Of a stretch of 64,000 bases of DNA, positions 36,064 through 44,819 are shown one piece after another; the first letter of the stretch is position 1, and the number at the start of each line of letters is the position of its first letter. A model generated the notes under the pieces. It was given only the letters and a program-made list of their open reading frames with translations, did not search any database and was not told the origin of the DNA. A program made the translations under genes and the position numbers. Origin of the DNA: Bradyrhizobium icense (GTDB lineage Bacteria; Pseudomonadota; Alphaproteobacteria; Rhizobiales; Xanthobacteraceae); assembly GCF_001693385.1 (NCBI RefSeq), contig NZ_CP016428.1:806001-870000 (forward strand), read 5' to 3'.

Positions 36064-36822
36064 ATGAATGAATGGTTCGACGATTTCAAAACCGCCGTCG
36101 CGTTCCTGACGCGGCTGCCGATGCCGCATCCGGATGGCGCGATGCCCCTAAATTTCGTGCGTGCGCACCGGATGTTTCCGGCGGTCGGCGCGCTGATCGG
36201 TGCGGTGGTGGGAATACTGTGTCTCGGCCTGCGATCGATCGGCGTGCCCGATCTCGCTGCGGCCGCGCTGGCGCTGGGCGGCAGCGCCATTATCACGGGT
36301 GCGCTGCACGAGGAGGGCCTTGCCGACGTCGCCGACGGCTTCGGCGGCGGCCGCAACCGCGAATCGAAGCTGGAGATCATGCGCGACAGCCGGCTCGGCA
36401 CCTATGGCGCCATGATCCTGCTGGTGAGTTTTGCGGCGAAGCTGTCGGCTCTCGCGGCGATCCCGAATGCCTATGTCGTGCCGAGCCTGATCGCCGCGCA
36501 CGCGCTGGGGCGCGGCATATTGCCTGCGATATCGCTGAACCTGCCTTATGCGCGCAAGGACGGATTGGCCCGCAATGCCGGCCAACCCGATGCAGCAACG
36601 GCGATGATCGCCGGCGGGCTGGCGCTGGCGATCGCGCTGATATCGCTGTCGTGGAGCAACGCGCTCGGCGCCGCGCTTGTGGCCGGCATCAGCGCGTTCG
36701 CCGTGGCGTGGCTGGCGCTGCGGCAAATCAATGGCCAGACCGGTGACGTGCTTGGCGGCGCCGAGCAGGTGGCCGAGACCGCGATCCTCGTGCTACTCGC
36801 CGCTCGGCTGGCGCAGCCGTGA
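36064..36822 (+). CDS. cobS: Adenosylcobinamide-GDP ribazoletransferase
   Basis: This 252-residue membrane enzyme has the CobS motifs: FKTAVAFLTRLPMP, FPAVGALIGAVVG, TGALHEEGLADVADGFGGG with acidic metal ligands, and SRLGTYGAMILLV. It joins alpha-ribazole to adenosylcobinamide-GDP to finish cobalamin. Hydrophobic helices occupy residues 40-70, 115-150 and 180-245. It is divergent from cobT across 111 bases and overlaps the next gene's possible GTG start by 4 bases. Confidence 0.94.
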   Translation: MNEWFDDFKTAVAFLTRLPMPHPDGAMPLNFVRAHRMFPAVGALIGAVVGILCLGLRSIGVPDLAAAALALGGSAIITGALHEEGLADVADGFGGGRNRESKLEIMRDSRLGTYGAMILLVSFAAKLSALAAIPNAYVVPSLIAAHALGRGILPAISLNLPYARKDGLARNAGQPDAATAMIAGGLALAIALISLSWSNALGAALVAGISAFAVAWLALRQINGQTGDVLGGAEQVAETAILVLLAARLAQP

Positions 36823-37388
36823 GTATGGCAACAAATCTCTGGCTGATCCGGCACGCGCCGGTCGACGGTCCACGCGGCGTGATTCACGGGCCCAACGCGC
36901 CGGCCGATCTCGGCAATGCCACAGCCTTTGCTGCATTGAAGACGTCATTGCCGGCGAACGCGCACGCGGTGTGCAGCCCGGCGCGCCGCACGCGGGAGAC
37001 GGCTGCGAGGCTGGGTCTCGATCCGGTCGAACAGGCTGCCTTTCGAGAGCAGGATTTTGGTGCGTGGACCGGGCGGCGTCACGACGATCTCCTGGCCGAG
37101 CTCGGCGCCGCTTATCGCGAATTCTGGAAAGCGCCGGCCAGCAACCGGCCGCCCGGCGGCGAAAGCTTTGTCGACCAGATCGATCGCGCAAGGGCTGGGC
37201 TTTCGCTTCTGCCTGCAGGCGATGCGATCCTGGTCGTGCATTCCGGCACGATCCGTGCCGTGCTCGCCATCGCCCTCGATCTTGCGCCCGAGCAGGCGCT
37301 GCGTTTCGTGATCGATCCGCTGTCGCTGACCCGGATTGACAGGCTCCAGAATGGCTGGCGCGTGGTTGCGGTGAATCGGCGTGGATAG
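36819..37388 (+). CDS. Histidine phosphatase, probable alpha-ribazole phosphatase (CobC-like)
   Basis: This protein of about 189 residues has the phosphohistidine motif LWLIRHAPVDGPRG at residues 7-20, VCSPARRTRETAARLG, the FREQDFGAWTGRRHDDL segment that marks CobC, and VVHSGTIRAVLAIAL with the second histidine. CobC removes the 5'-phosphate of alpha-ribazole-5'-phosphate or adenosylcobalamin phosphate. It starts at GTG 36819, overlapping the cobS stop, or at ATG 36825. The link with cobS supports the cobalamin role. Confidence 0.87.
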   Translation: MSMATNLWLIRHAPVDGPRGVIHGPNAPADLGNATAFAALKTSLPANAHAVCSPARRTRETAARLGLDPVEQAAFREQDFGAWTGRRHDDLLAELGAAYREFWKAPASNRPPGGESFVDQIDRARAGLSLLPAGDAILVVHSGTIRAVLAIALDLAPEQALRFVIDPLSLTRIDRLQNGWRVVAVNRRG

Positions 37389-37553
37389 ACCGAAGCACAG
37401 GTAGCAAAAGCGACGTGCCCACCGTGGGCTTCGCGAGCGAACGCGGAACCGGGCCTTCACCTCTACTACGGTCGCTGAAAACGCAGCGCTGCTCTATCGA
37501 AATGGCGACGCGTTCCGGCGGAACGAACAATGCGGCCCCTCGTTGAGGGTCTC

Positions 37554-37769
37554 ATGGATCATCTTTTCCTCAGCACTATCTGCGCGAGCGTTTTGCTGCT
37601 CGTGACGGCGTTCGCACTGGGAACGCCGAGCATGAGGCCGGATGTTCCACCGGAAAAGACGGTATTGCTGCATCGCGGCGCGCTGAACAATGACCTGCCT
37701 CCTCGATCCAGCAATGCTCGATCCAGCAATGATGGGCCGCCAGCCAAGGCGGTTCTCACTAGGTTCTGA
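37554..37769 (+). CDS. Hypothetical exported small protein
   Basis: This 71-residue frame starts MDHLFLSTICASVLLLVTAFALG, a good signal peptide or anchor, and continues with a polar Ser/Asn/Pro-rich tail. The sequence GATCCAGCAATG occurs twice in tandem in its 3' half. GAGGG lies 5 bases upstream of the ATG. I know no family for it. The preceding 165 bases after the phosphatase show nothing I can name. Confidence 0.38.
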   Translation: MDHLFLSTICASVLLLVTAFALGTPSMRPDVPPEKTVLLHRGALNNDLPPRSSNARSSNDGPPAKAVLTRF

Positions 37770-37801
37770 TCTGCACTCCAAGCGACACAGCCACTGAGGA
37801 A

Positions 37802-38590
37802 CTACCCGTTCCGCCGCTGGCCTCGCAGCGTCGGCAGGCCGATGCCGGCGGCGTCGAAGCCGCCATCGACGGCGAGGATTTGCCCGGTGATGTAGCTTGC
37901 GCGGTCGCTGCACAGGAAGAAAATCGCCTCCGCCAGTTCCTCCTCGAGACCGTAGCGGTTGAGCGGAATGGCGTCGTGATAGTCGGCGCGGATTTCCGGC
38001 GTGTGGACCTGTTTTGCCATCGCGGTCTCGACCGGGCCGGGCGCCACGGCGTTGACGCGGATGCCGAGCGAAGCCAGTTCGACCGCGAGCTGTTTGGTGA
38101 GATGCGCGAGCCCCGCCTTGCTGGTGCCGTAGGCCGAGCGCAGCGTGGAGGCGCGCACCGCCGAGATCGAGGTGATGTTGACGATCGCGCCGCCGCCATG
38201 TTCGCGCATCAAGGGCGCCGCCGCCTTAGTGCAGAGGAACGGGCCGGTGAGATTGACCTGCAGGATACGGTTCCAGTCGTCGTCGGGGGTGTCGAGCAGC
38301 GGCGCGAATACCGCGATGCCGGCATTGTTGACCAGCGCGTCGAGCCGGCCGAAGCGTTCGCTCACCGCCGCCATGGCGTTCGCCACTGCCTTGACGTCGG
38401 AGACGTCGCAATGCAGCGCCAGGGTGTTGTCGGGATCGGCGAGGCCGGCGACCGCGCCGCGCAGCAACTCGCCTTCGATGTCGAGCAGCGCCACCTGCCA
38501 GCCCTCGGCGAGAAACCGTTTCGCCGTAGCAAACCCGATGCCGCGCGCCGCGCCGGTGACGAGAGCAACTTTTTGCGGGGAGGAGGGCAT
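37802..38590 (-). CDS. SDR-family oxidoreductase
   Basis: This 262-residue short-chain dehydrogenase has the NAD(P) motif LVTGAARGIGFATAKR at residues 10-25, VNNAGIAVFAP near residue 88, catalytic SISAVRASTLRSAYGTSKAG (Ser and YxxxK) near residue 140-160, and VAPGPVETAM. It is close in style to 3-oxoacyl-ACP reductase and sugar-alcohol dehydrogenases, and the substrate is unknown. It is monocistronic with no informative neighbour. Confidence 0.92.
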   Translation of the reverse strand: MPSSPQKVALVTGAARGIGFATAKRFLAEGWQVALLDIEGELLRGAVAGLADPDNTLALHCDVSDVKAVANAMAAVSERFGRLDALVNNAGIAVFAPLLDTPDDDWNRILQVNLTGPFLCTKAAAPLMREHGGGAIVNITSISAVRASTLRSAYGTSKAGLAHLTKQLAVELASLGIRVNAVAPGPVETAMAKQVHTPEIRADYHDAIPLNRYGLEEELAEAIFFLCSDRASYITGQILAVDGGFDAAGIGLPTLRGQRRNG

Positions 38591-38692
38591 GACGGGTCCG
38601 TTGGCGCGAGAGAAGATTTCCCGCTCCTATAACCCAAGCCCCGTCGCGTGTCGCGGCGACAATGATGCGGATTCAGCGCTGTCCGATGATAT

Positions 38693-40453
38693 CTAGCCGC
38701 TGGCGCGCTGCGCGATTGCCTTCGCTTCAGCGGCGGCGCGCTGCATGCTGGAGGACATCTCGCCGGTCACCGTGCTCTGCTCCTCGACCGCGGCTGCAGT
38801 GGCGGTAACATATTCGCTGACGCTCTGGATCGCGGTCTTGATGCTGTCGAGTGCGCTGACGACGTCGCCGGAGATGCCGTTGAGATTGCCGATCTCCTGG
38901 CCGATCTTGTCGGTCGCCTGCTTGGCCTGGGTGGCGAGGTTCTTGACCTCGGATGCCACCACGGCAAAGCCGCGTCCGGCCTCGCCGGCGCGCGCCGATT
39001 CGATCGTCGCATTCAGCGCCAACAGGTTGATCTGGCCGGTGATGTTGCCGATCAGCTCCACGATGCCGCTCATCGCCTGCGCCGCTTCGTTCAGCCGCTG
39101 CGCCTGGGCGTCGGCCGCCTCGACCCGCCCGACCGCGGTCGCCGCCGTCTCGCGCGACTTGGTCATGGCTTCGGAGATTTCCCGGACCGAGGCGTTGAGT
39201 TCCTCGGCGCCTGCCGCCACCGATTCCATCATGCCGCGCACGCGCTCGTTGCCCATGCGGACCAGCACTTGGGCGGTGGTGTCGGTGGCGTATTTCACCA
39301 CCTTGAACGGCTTGCCGTTGAGATCGAGGATCGGATTGTAGGACGCCTGGATCCAGATTTCCTTAGCCCCCTTGCCGATCCGCTTGTACTCGGCCGCCTG
39401 ATATTCGCCGCGGTTGAGCGCCGCCCAGAATTCACGATAGGCCGCGCTGTCGCGCTCGACCTGTTCGACGAACATGCTGTGGTGCCGGCCGCGGATTTCG
39501 TCGAGCGAGTAACCGACGGCACGGAGAAAGTTCTGGTTGGCGCCGATGATGGTGCCGTCCATGTTGAACTCGATCACGGCCTGCGACTTGCCGATGGCAG
39601 CGATCTGGCCGGCGAGTTCGGCGGTCGAAAGCTTCTGGCTGGTGATGTCGGTGGCGAACTTCACCACCCGGAACGGCTTGCCGCTGTCGTCGAGCACGGG
39701 GTTGTAGGAGGCGAGGATCCAGACTTCCTGCCCGCCCTTGCCGATCCGCTTGTACTCGGCCTGTTGGCTTTCGCCGCGGTTGAGGTTCGCCCAGAACTGC
39801 CGGTAGGCGGCGCTGTTGCGCTCCGACTGATCGACGAACATGCTGTGATCCTTGCCCTGGATTTCGGCGAGCGTATAGCCCATCGCTTTCAGGAAGTTGT
39901 CGTTGGCGGTGACGATGGTGCCGTCCATCTCGAACGCGATGACCGCCTGCGCGCGGCTGATCGCGGCGATCTGGCCGGCATCCTCCATGCTCTTGATCTT
40001 GCGGGCGGTGATGTCGGTCGCGAATTTCACGATCTTGCAAGGTTTGCCGCTGCCGTCGAGCACGGGGCTGTAGGTCGCCTGGATCCAGACTTCCTTACCG
40101 CCCTTGCCGATCCGCCTGTATTCGGCGGCCTGGTATTCGCCGCGCTTGAGCGCCGTCCAGAAGTCGCGGTACGCCGCGCTGTCGCGCTGCGATGGATCGA
40201 CGAACATGCTGTGATGCTTGCCCTGGATTTCGGCGAGCGAGTAACCGAGGGCTTTGAGGAAATTGTTGTTGGCGGTGATGATGGTGCCATCGAGGTTGAA
40301 CTCGATCACGGCCTGCGAGCGGCCGAGCGCGTCGGCAAGTGCCTTGTCGGCCGAGGAATTCTTGAGAAACTGAAACACGGAAAGGCCCCATCCAGATGGC
40401 GGTGAAATGAAGAGGCCGTCGACCAGTTCAATCCGAGCCTCGTTAGCGTTCAC
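38693..40453 (-). CDS. Soluble chemoreceptor with three tandem PAS domains
   Basis: This protein of up to 586 residues has no membrane helix. Three very similar PAS-PAC units follow each other (about residues 40-160, 162-282 and 284-404). Each contains I.FEMDGTI or a variant, NFLKA(L/M)GY, EIQGK(H/D)HSMFVD, and KFATDIT. The C-terminal receptor coiled coil has the tip [27 protein letters not shown]. Cytosolic PAS-MCPs usually sense redox or oxygen through a cofactor, which cannot be assigned here. The start is uncertain: ATG 40453 is taken, but a GTG at 40378 (reading MFQFLKNSS) is attractive. Confidence 0.9.
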   Translation of the reverse strand: MNANEARIELVDGLFISPPSGWGLSVFQFLKNSSADKALADALGRSQAVIEFNLDGTIITANNNFLKALGYSLAEIQGKHHSMFVDPSQRDSAAYRDFWTALKRGEYQAAEYRRIGKGGKEVWIQATYSPVLDGSGKPCKIVKFATDITARKIKSMEDAGQIAAISRAQAVIAFEMDGTIVTANDNFLKAMGYTLAEIQGKDHSMFVDQSERNSAAYRQFWANLNRGESQQAEYKRIGKGGQEVWILASYNPVLDDSGKPFRVVKFATDITSQKLSTAELAGQIAAIGKSQAVIEFNMDGTIIGANQNFLRAVGYSLDEIRGRHHSMFVEQVERDSAAYREFWAALNRGEYQAAEYKRIGKGAKEIWIQASYNPILDLNGKPFKVVKYATDTTAQVLVRMGNERVRGMMESVAAGAEELNASVREISEAMTKSRETAATAVGRVEAADAQAQRLNEAAQAMSGIVELIGNITGQINLLALNATIESARAGEAGRGFAVVASEVKNLATQAKQATDKIGQEIGNLNGISGDVVSALDSIKTAIQSVSEYVTATAAAVEEQSTVTGEMSSSMQRAAAEAKAIAQRASG

Positions 40454-40590
40454 GGTTGACCGGGAGGCAAAAAGAATCCGTTAACGCTGTTCTCCGTAAG
40501 ATGACGGATAACTTCGCGACGTAATGCTGATCTTAAGGATGTCCCCCGCGCGCCACGCCAGCTTGACGAGCATGCGGCCGGGATCCGGGG

Positions 40591-41088
40591 CTACCTTCCG
40601 TTCACGACGCTTTCATACGCCGCCTGCAGCCGCTCGCCGACCGACGGACCGCTACGTCTGCGCCGCTTCGCCCCGAGATGGCTCTCGCGCAGCTCGTCCA
40701 TGAATTCGGCCCACATTTTCGGTCCGCCATCGCGGAGCAGCCGCGCACGGATGCCGAGTTCTTCCGTGACCGGGAGATACTTGTAACCCCAGGCCGCCAT
40801 CTGCGCGAGAAGGGGCAAGAGCTCGATGCCTTGCTCCGTCAGCGAATAGATTCCCTTCTGCTTGTGCGTGGGATCGTCCTCGCGGGTGATGATGCCCTGC
40901 TCAAGCAGCGTCTTCAGCCGGTCGGCGAGGATGTTGGATGAGATGCCTTCCTCCGATTTGGTCAATAGCTCTCGAAAATGCCGCCGGTTGCCGAACATCA
41001 TGTCGCGGATGATCAGCAAGCTCCATTTGTCGCCGAGTACTTCCAGCGAAAGATTGATCGGGCAGCCGGAGCGCTGGGCATCGGTCAT
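40591..41088 (-). CDS. HxlR-family transcriptional regulator
   Basis: This 165-residue protein opens with a conserved cysteine (GCPINLSLEVLGDKWSLLIIRDMMFG) and a winged helix typical of HxlR proteins (RHFRELLTKSEEGISSNILADRLKTL, then YSLTEQGIELLPLL). The family often senses electrophiles through its N-terminal cysteine. It faces the RibD-like reductase gene across 115 bases and is its likely regulator. CAGTTGCAATTCGCAATCAG near 41166 is a possible operator. Confidence 0.9.
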   Translation of the reverse strand: MTDAQRSGCPINLSLEVLGDKWSLLIIRDMMFGNRRHFRELLTKSEEGISSNILADRLKTLLEQGIITREDDPTHKQKGIYSLTEQGIELLPLLAQMAAWGYKYLPVTEELGIRARLLRDGGPKMWAEFMDELRESHLGAKRRRRSGPSVGERLQAAYESVVNGR

Positions 41089-41203
41089 GGTCGTCTCCCA
41101 AAACGGGCGCCAGGGCGCCTCAAAAAAACCGCTTGCATTATCGCATCAGTTCGATAGAGATACAACCAGTTGCAATTCGCAATCAGTTTAGGGAGGACTC
41201 GCA

Positions 41204-41755
41204 ATGGCAAAGGTGATCATGTGGAACCTAATGACGCTGGATGGCTTCGTCGAAGGCCCCAACCGCGACATCTCCTGGCACTCCGACGTTTGGGGCGAGG
41301 AGCTGGAGCAATTGTCGACCGAGCAGATGAACGCCGCCGGTGGATTGCTGTTCGGCCGCGTCACCTATGAGCTGATGGCGGGTCACTGGCCGAGCGCGAC
41401 CGGGGAGGTTGCCGACTTCATGAATGCCGCGCCGAAATACGTCTTCTCGCGCACGGTGCAGAAATCCGATTGGAACAACACGCAGATGTTCAGCGCCGAT
41501 GTGGCGGGGACCGTCGCGCGGCTGAAGCGCGACAGCACCAAGGATATCTTTCTGTTCGGCAGCGCCGATCTCGCCAGCAGCCTGATCCCGCACGGGCTGA
41601 TCGACGAATTTCGCATCGCGGTAAGCCCCGTCATCCTCGGCGGCGGAACACCGCTGTTCAAGCCGGGCGACAAGGTGAAGCTGAAGCTGCTCGACAGCCG
41701 GCCGTTATCGACCGGCGTCGTGATCCTGCGCTACGTGCCCGCAGCGGCACAATAA
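41204..41755 (+). CDS. Dihydrofolate-reductase/RibD C-terminal-like protein
   Basis: This 183-residue protein starts MAKVIMWNLMTLDGFVEGPNRDISWH, with GGLLFGRVTYELMAGHWP, KYVFSRTVQKSDW, DIFLFGSADLASSLI and SPVILGGGTPLFK, the standard RibD-C pattern. These small reductases bind NADPH, and their substrates are seldom known. GGGAGGA precedes the ATG. It is divergent from the HxlR regulator and followed 56 bases later by a GST gene on the same strand. Confidence 0.92.
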   Translation: MAKVIMWNLMTLDGFVEGPNRDISWHSDVWGEELEQLSTEQMNAAGGLLFGRVTYELMAGHWPSATGEVADFMNAAPKYVFSRTVQKSDWNNTQMFSADVAGTVARLKRDSTKDIFLFGSADLASSLIPHGLIDEFRIAVSPVILGGGTPLFKPGDKVKLKLLDSRPLSTGVVILRYVPAAAQ

Positions 41756-41811
41756 TCGATGATCAAATGTCGGTGCGCCCGAGGGCGCGCCGTCTTGTCA
41801 GGGAGTTTCCC

Positions 41812-42465
41812 ATGTCGCTGACGCTGCATTTCCATCCACTGGCCTCGTACTGCTGGAAGGCGCTGATTGCGCTTTACGAGAACGACATCCCGTTCACGCC
41901 GAATCTGGTCGATCTCGGCAATCCGGCCGAGCGAGCCGCGCTGGTGAAGCTGTGGGGGATCGGCAAGTTCCCGGTGCTGCGCGACGATGCGCGGGATCAG
42001 ACCGTGCCGGAATCCAGCATCATCGTCGAATATCTCGATCGCCACCATGGCGGCCGCACGCGGCTCATCCCCGGCGATCCTGACAGGGCGTTGCAGACGC
42101 GGCTGCGCGACCGCTTCTACGATCTCTATGTGCATCTGCCGATGCAGAAGATTATGCTCGACCGGTTGCGGCCGGAAGGAAAACGGGACCCGCACGGCGT
42201 CGAGGAGGCGCGGGTGCAGTTGCGCACGTCCTACGCCATGATCGAGCGCCAGATGGAAAACGGCGGCTGGGCAATCGGCGAGGATTTCACCCTCGCCGAT
42301 TGCGCGGCAGCGCCGTCATTGTTCTACGGCAACATGGCGGTGCCGTTCGGCGAAGCGCAGAAAAGTCTCAGCGCCTATCTCGCGCGGCTGAAGGCGCGCC
42401 CCTCCGTCGCGCGCGTATTGAAGGAAGCCGAGCCCTATTTCCAGATGGTGCCCAAGGAGCCTTGA
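41812..42465 (+). CDS. Glutathione S-transferase family protein
   Basis: This 217-residue protein starts MSLTLHFHPLASYCWKALIALYEN. The SYCWK segment fits the GST active-site loop and places a cysteine where some bacterial classes use one. VPESSIIVEYLDRHH is the glutathione-binding Ser region and DFTLADCAAAPSLFYGN is the helical-domain capping box. The upstream open frame is not used; GGGAG sits 7 bases before the ATG at 41812. The NTF2-like gene follows by 14 bases. Confidence 0.9.
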   Translation: MSLTLHFHPLASYCWKALIALYENDIPFTPNLVDLGNPAERAALVKLWGIGKFPVLRDDARDQTVPESSIIVEYLDRHHGGRTRLIPGDPDRALQTRLRDRFYDLYVHLPMQKIMLDRLRPEGKRDPHGVEEARVQLRTSYAMIERQMENGGWAIGEDFTLADCAAAPSLFYGNMAVPFGEAQKSLSAYLARLKARPSVARVLKEAEPYFQMVPKEP

Positions 42466-42479
42466 GGGAGGAGCGCTAA

Positions 42480-42848
42480 ATGACCGGAGCCAGCAGGGCG
42501 GAGACGATCCGCGGGATTTTCACAGCGTATCTCGCCAACGATCGCGAGTTCGTCGAGGATGCCTTCAGCGACGAGTTCCGCTTCACCAGTCCGTTCGATG
42601 ACAACATCGACAAAGCCACTTATTTCGCGCGCTGCTGGCAGAACAGCGACTGGATCGAACGGCACGAACTCGAGCGAATTTTGGTTGACGGCGACGAAGC
42701 CTTTGTGACCTACCGCTGCACGGCCAAGGGCGGAAAGAGTTTTCGCAATACCGAATTCTTCGTCTTCGACGGCGACAAGGTAAAGCGCATCGACGTCTAT
42801 TTCGGCGCGGCCTACCAGGACGGCAAGTTCGTCAGGCAGCCGGGATAG
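42480..42848 (+). CDS. NTF2/SnoaL-like protein
   Basis: This 122-residue protein has the SnoaL-like pattern ETIRGIFTAYLANDREFVEDAFSDEFRFTSPFDDNID and a second half FRNTEFFVFDGDKVKRIDVYFGAAY. It forms a cone-shaped alpha/beta fold with a hydrophobic pocket, and no catalytic function can be assigned. The ATG directly follows a TAA, with GGGAGGAG about 9 bases upstream. It lies 14 bases from the GST gene and is likely co-transcribed with it. Confidence 0.88.
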   Translation: MTGASRAETIRGIFTAYLANDREFVEDAFSDEFRFTSPFDDNIDKATYFARCWQNSDWIERHELERILVDGDEAFVTYRCTAKGGKSFRNTEFFVFDGDKVKRIDVYFGAAYQDGKFVRQPG

Positions 42849-42971
42849 CGGCCGCGATTACCTCCAAAATAATTTCCACTGACATGTCGGCATCGTAAGA
42901 GCCCGCGCGTCTTGTTGACGAAGGCCGACGCGGCAGTGGCTGGCCCAAGAAGGTCAATACGGAGAATAACG

Positions 42972-43388
42972 ATGCGATTCATGGTGATTGTGAAGGCAAA
43001 CAAGGATACGGAAGCCGGCGTGATGCCGAGTACGGAACAACTGGCGGCGATGGGCAAGTTCAACGAGGAGTTGGTCCAGGCGGGCATGATGGAAGCGGGC
43101 GAGGGCCTGCACCCGACCTCGAATGGCGCGCGGATCAAGTATGCAGGCGGGCAGGGCAGTGCCAGCCGCGGGCCGTTCCCGCTCTCGGGCGATCTCGTCG
43201 CCGGCTTCTGGCTGATCAACGCCAAATCGCTCGATGAAGCGATCGACTGGATGAAGCGCGCGCCGTTCGGCGACGGCGACGAGATCGAAATTCGCCAGGT
43301 GTTTTCGACCGAGGACTTCGGCGAAGCCCTCACGCCCGAACTTCGCGAGCAGGAAGAGCGGCTGCGGGCGCAGACCGCGAAGAAGTGA
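42972..43388 (+). CDS. YciI-family protein (paralogue 2)
   Basis: This 138-residue protein starts MRFMVIVKANKDTEAGVMPS and contains SRGPFPLSGDLVAGFWLINAKSLDEAIDWMKRAPF, with RGPF in place of DGPF. DEIEIRQVFSTEDFGEAL follows. GGAGAATAACG precedes the ATG. It stands in tandem with a second copy, 28 bases away, but no sigma factor is adjacent, unlike the pair at 28413-30049. Confidence 0.9.
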   Translation: MRFMVIVKANKDTEAGVMPSTEQLAAMGKFNEELVQAGMMEAGEGLHPTSNGARIKYAGGQGSASRGPFPLSGDLVAGFWLINAKSLDEAIDWMKRAPFGDGDEIEIRQVFSTEDFGEALTPELREQEERLRAQTAKK

Positions 43389-43416
43389 CGGCAACTGAAC
43401 AACAAGGACACCCACC

Positions 43417-43842
43417 ATGCGATTCATGATGCTGATGATCCCCCTCGGCTACGAGACCGCGCCGCCCGACGTCCAGCTCGACCCTGAACGGGTCAAAGCG
43501 ATGATGAAATACAACGAGGCGCTGAAGGAGGCCGGCGTGCTGATCGCGCTCGACGGGCTGCATCCGCCCTCGATGGGTGCGCGGGTCTCCTTCGCCACCG
43601 GCAAGCCTGTCGTTACCGACGGCCCGTTCACGGAGGCCAAGGAAGTACTCGGCGGCTACTGGATGATCAACGTGAAGTCGCGTGAGGAGGCGATCGAGTG
43701 GGCGCAGAGGTGCCCGGCGTCCGAAAACGAGATCATCGAGATCCGCCAGGTGCAGGAAATCGGCGATTTCTCGGAGGAAGTGCAGCAGGCCGCCAAAGGC
43801 TTCGACGAACTGCAGAAGGGAAATGCGCACAAGGCACGGTGA
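43417..43842 (+). CDS. YciI-family (DGPF) protein (paralogue 3)
   Basis: This 141-residue protein starts MRFMMLMIPLGYETAPPDVQ and carries VVTDGPFTEAKEVLGGYWMINVKSREEAIEWAQRCP, the canonical DGPF motif. It is homologous to the gene just upstream and to the ECF42 partner at 28413. Tandem YciI genes without a sigma factor suggest that they could be served by the ECF42 factor in trans. That is inference. Confidence 0.92.
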   Translation: MRFMMLMIPLGYETAPPDVQLDPERVKAMMKYNEALKEAGVLIALDGLHPPSMGARVSFATGKPVVTDGPFTEAKEVLGGYWMINVKSREEAIEWAQRCPASENEIIEIRQVQEIGDFSEEVQQAAKGFDELQKGNAHKAR

Positions 43843-43884
43843 GCCTCGCGGCGCCTGCTTCTCCCCCGAGCCGCTGTCTCCACT

Positions 43885-43912
43885 CCCTCTCCCCGCGAGA
43901 GCGGGGCGAGGG
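43885..43912. repeat. GC-rich hairpin after the YciI pair
   Basis: CCCTCTCCCCGC (43885-43896) pairs with GCGGGGCGAGGG ending at 43912 around GAGA, with one mismatched pair. It lies between the YciI gene and the TetR gene. It may terminate the YciI transcript weakly, although there is no T-run. The CTCTCCCCGC pattern is a frequent short repeat in such genomes. Confidence 0.6.
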
Positions 43913-43983
43913 AGGCAGCACCATCTGCCGCCGCCCGTTAATCTTCCTTAACGTTCAAATTAAGTGACCTTTGCGTCCCGCTC

Positions 43984-44002
43984 ATGTAAAAGCCATTCAC
44001 AT
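43984..44002. promoter_or_regulatory. Putative TetR operator over its own gene start
   Basis: The 19-base ATGTAAAAGCCATTCACAT is an imperfect palindrome that ends on the first bases of the TetR start codon at 44001. It matches 15 of 19 positions with the near-perfect palindrome at 44767-44785 beyond the same gene. This suggests autoregulation (inference). Confidence 0.55.
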
Positions 44003-44711
44003 GAGCTGGCAAAAGGACCGCCGCGGCGAGCGTGGCTACCATCACGGCAATCTGAAAGAGGCATTGCTGCAGGCGGCGCTCGACCTGATTTCGCAAAAGG
44101 GCCCGGCCGGCTTCACCTTTGCGGACGCCGCACGCATGGCCGGAGTCAGTCCGGCCGCGCCCTACCGCCATTTTCGCGACCGCGATGAATTGCTGTCCTC
44201 GATCGCGCAACGTGGTTTCGAGCAGTTCGAGGCGATGCTCGTGCAAGCCTGGGACGACGGCCGCCCCGACACCGTCACTGCGTTCGAGCGGGTCGGCAAG
44301 GCCTATCTCGCCTTCGCGCGCAACGAGCCGGCGTTCTATTCGGCGATGTTCGAATCCGGGATTCCAGTCGATTCCAACCCGACGTTGATGGCCGCGAGCG
44401 AGCGCGCATTCGCCATTATCCGCGCCGCCGCCGAGCGGCTGGCAGCGATGACGCCACCCGGAACCCCGCGGCCGCCGGCGATGATGATGGCGCTGCATAT
44501 CTGGTCGATGGCGCACGGTGTGGCCTCGCTGTTCGGGCGTGGCGATGCGGCGCGGCGCAAGCTGCCGATGTCGCCGGAAGATCTCTTGGAAGCGCAAGTG
44601 CTGATCTATCTGCGCGGCCTCGGCTTCCCGACCGACCGCCGGGCTTCCGACCAGAAGCCCGCAGGCCCGCCACCGGTGCCGCCGGCCGGTCCATGGGGAA
44701 CTCCCAAATAA
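44001..44711 (+). CDS. TetR/AcrR family regulator
   Basis: This 236-residue protein has MSWQKDRRGERGYHHGNLKEALLQAAL, then GPAGFTFADAARMAGVSPAAPYRHFRDRDELL (helix-turn-helix, about residues 35-65). The C-terminal domain has YSAMFESG and MMMALHIWSMAHGVASLF, of the WHG/TetR_C_13 group. It ends with a Pro-rich tail. 19-base palindromes occur at its start (43984-44002) and just after it (44767-44785), so it likely controls both itself and the DUF2852 gene. Confidence 0.9.
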   Translation: MSWQKDRRGERGYHHGNLKEALLQAALDLISQKGPAGFTFADAARMAGVSPAAPYRHFRDRDELLSSIAQRGFEQFEAMLVQAWDDGRPDTVTAFERVGKAYLAFARNEPAFYSAMFESGIPVDSNPTLMAASERAFAIIRAAAERLAAMTPPGTPRPPAMMMALHIWSMAHGVASLFGRGDAARRKLPMSPEDLLEAQVLIYLRGLGFPTDRRASDQKPAGPPPVPPAGPWGTPK

Positions 44712-44739
44712 TTTTTCGAAGGTGCGTCCAGCCGCGCGC

Positions 44740-44785
44740 TTGACAAAAACGCGGGATGGTTTAGGTATGTAAATGTTATTTACAT
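44740..44785 (+). promoter_or_regulatory. Promoter and palindromic operator of the DUF2852 gene
   Basis: TTGACA (44740-44745), a 16-base spacer and TAGGTA (44762-44767) read as a housekeeping promoter. The palindrome ATGTAAAT-GTT-ATTTACAT (44767-44785, perfect 8-base arms) covers the end of the -10 box and the expected transcription start. A repressor here would block initiation. The DUF2852 gene begins 34 bases on. Confidence 0.7.
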
Positions 44786-44819
44786 TCACAACGGCGTGAT
44801 CGCCGTCATGGAGAGGGAA

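Noticed and set aside
35551..36911. Possibility that cobT and cobS are controlled by a cobalamin riboswitch
   Set aside because: The divergent spacer is only 111 bases, most of it a palindromic repeat, and I found no B12-box-like sequence.
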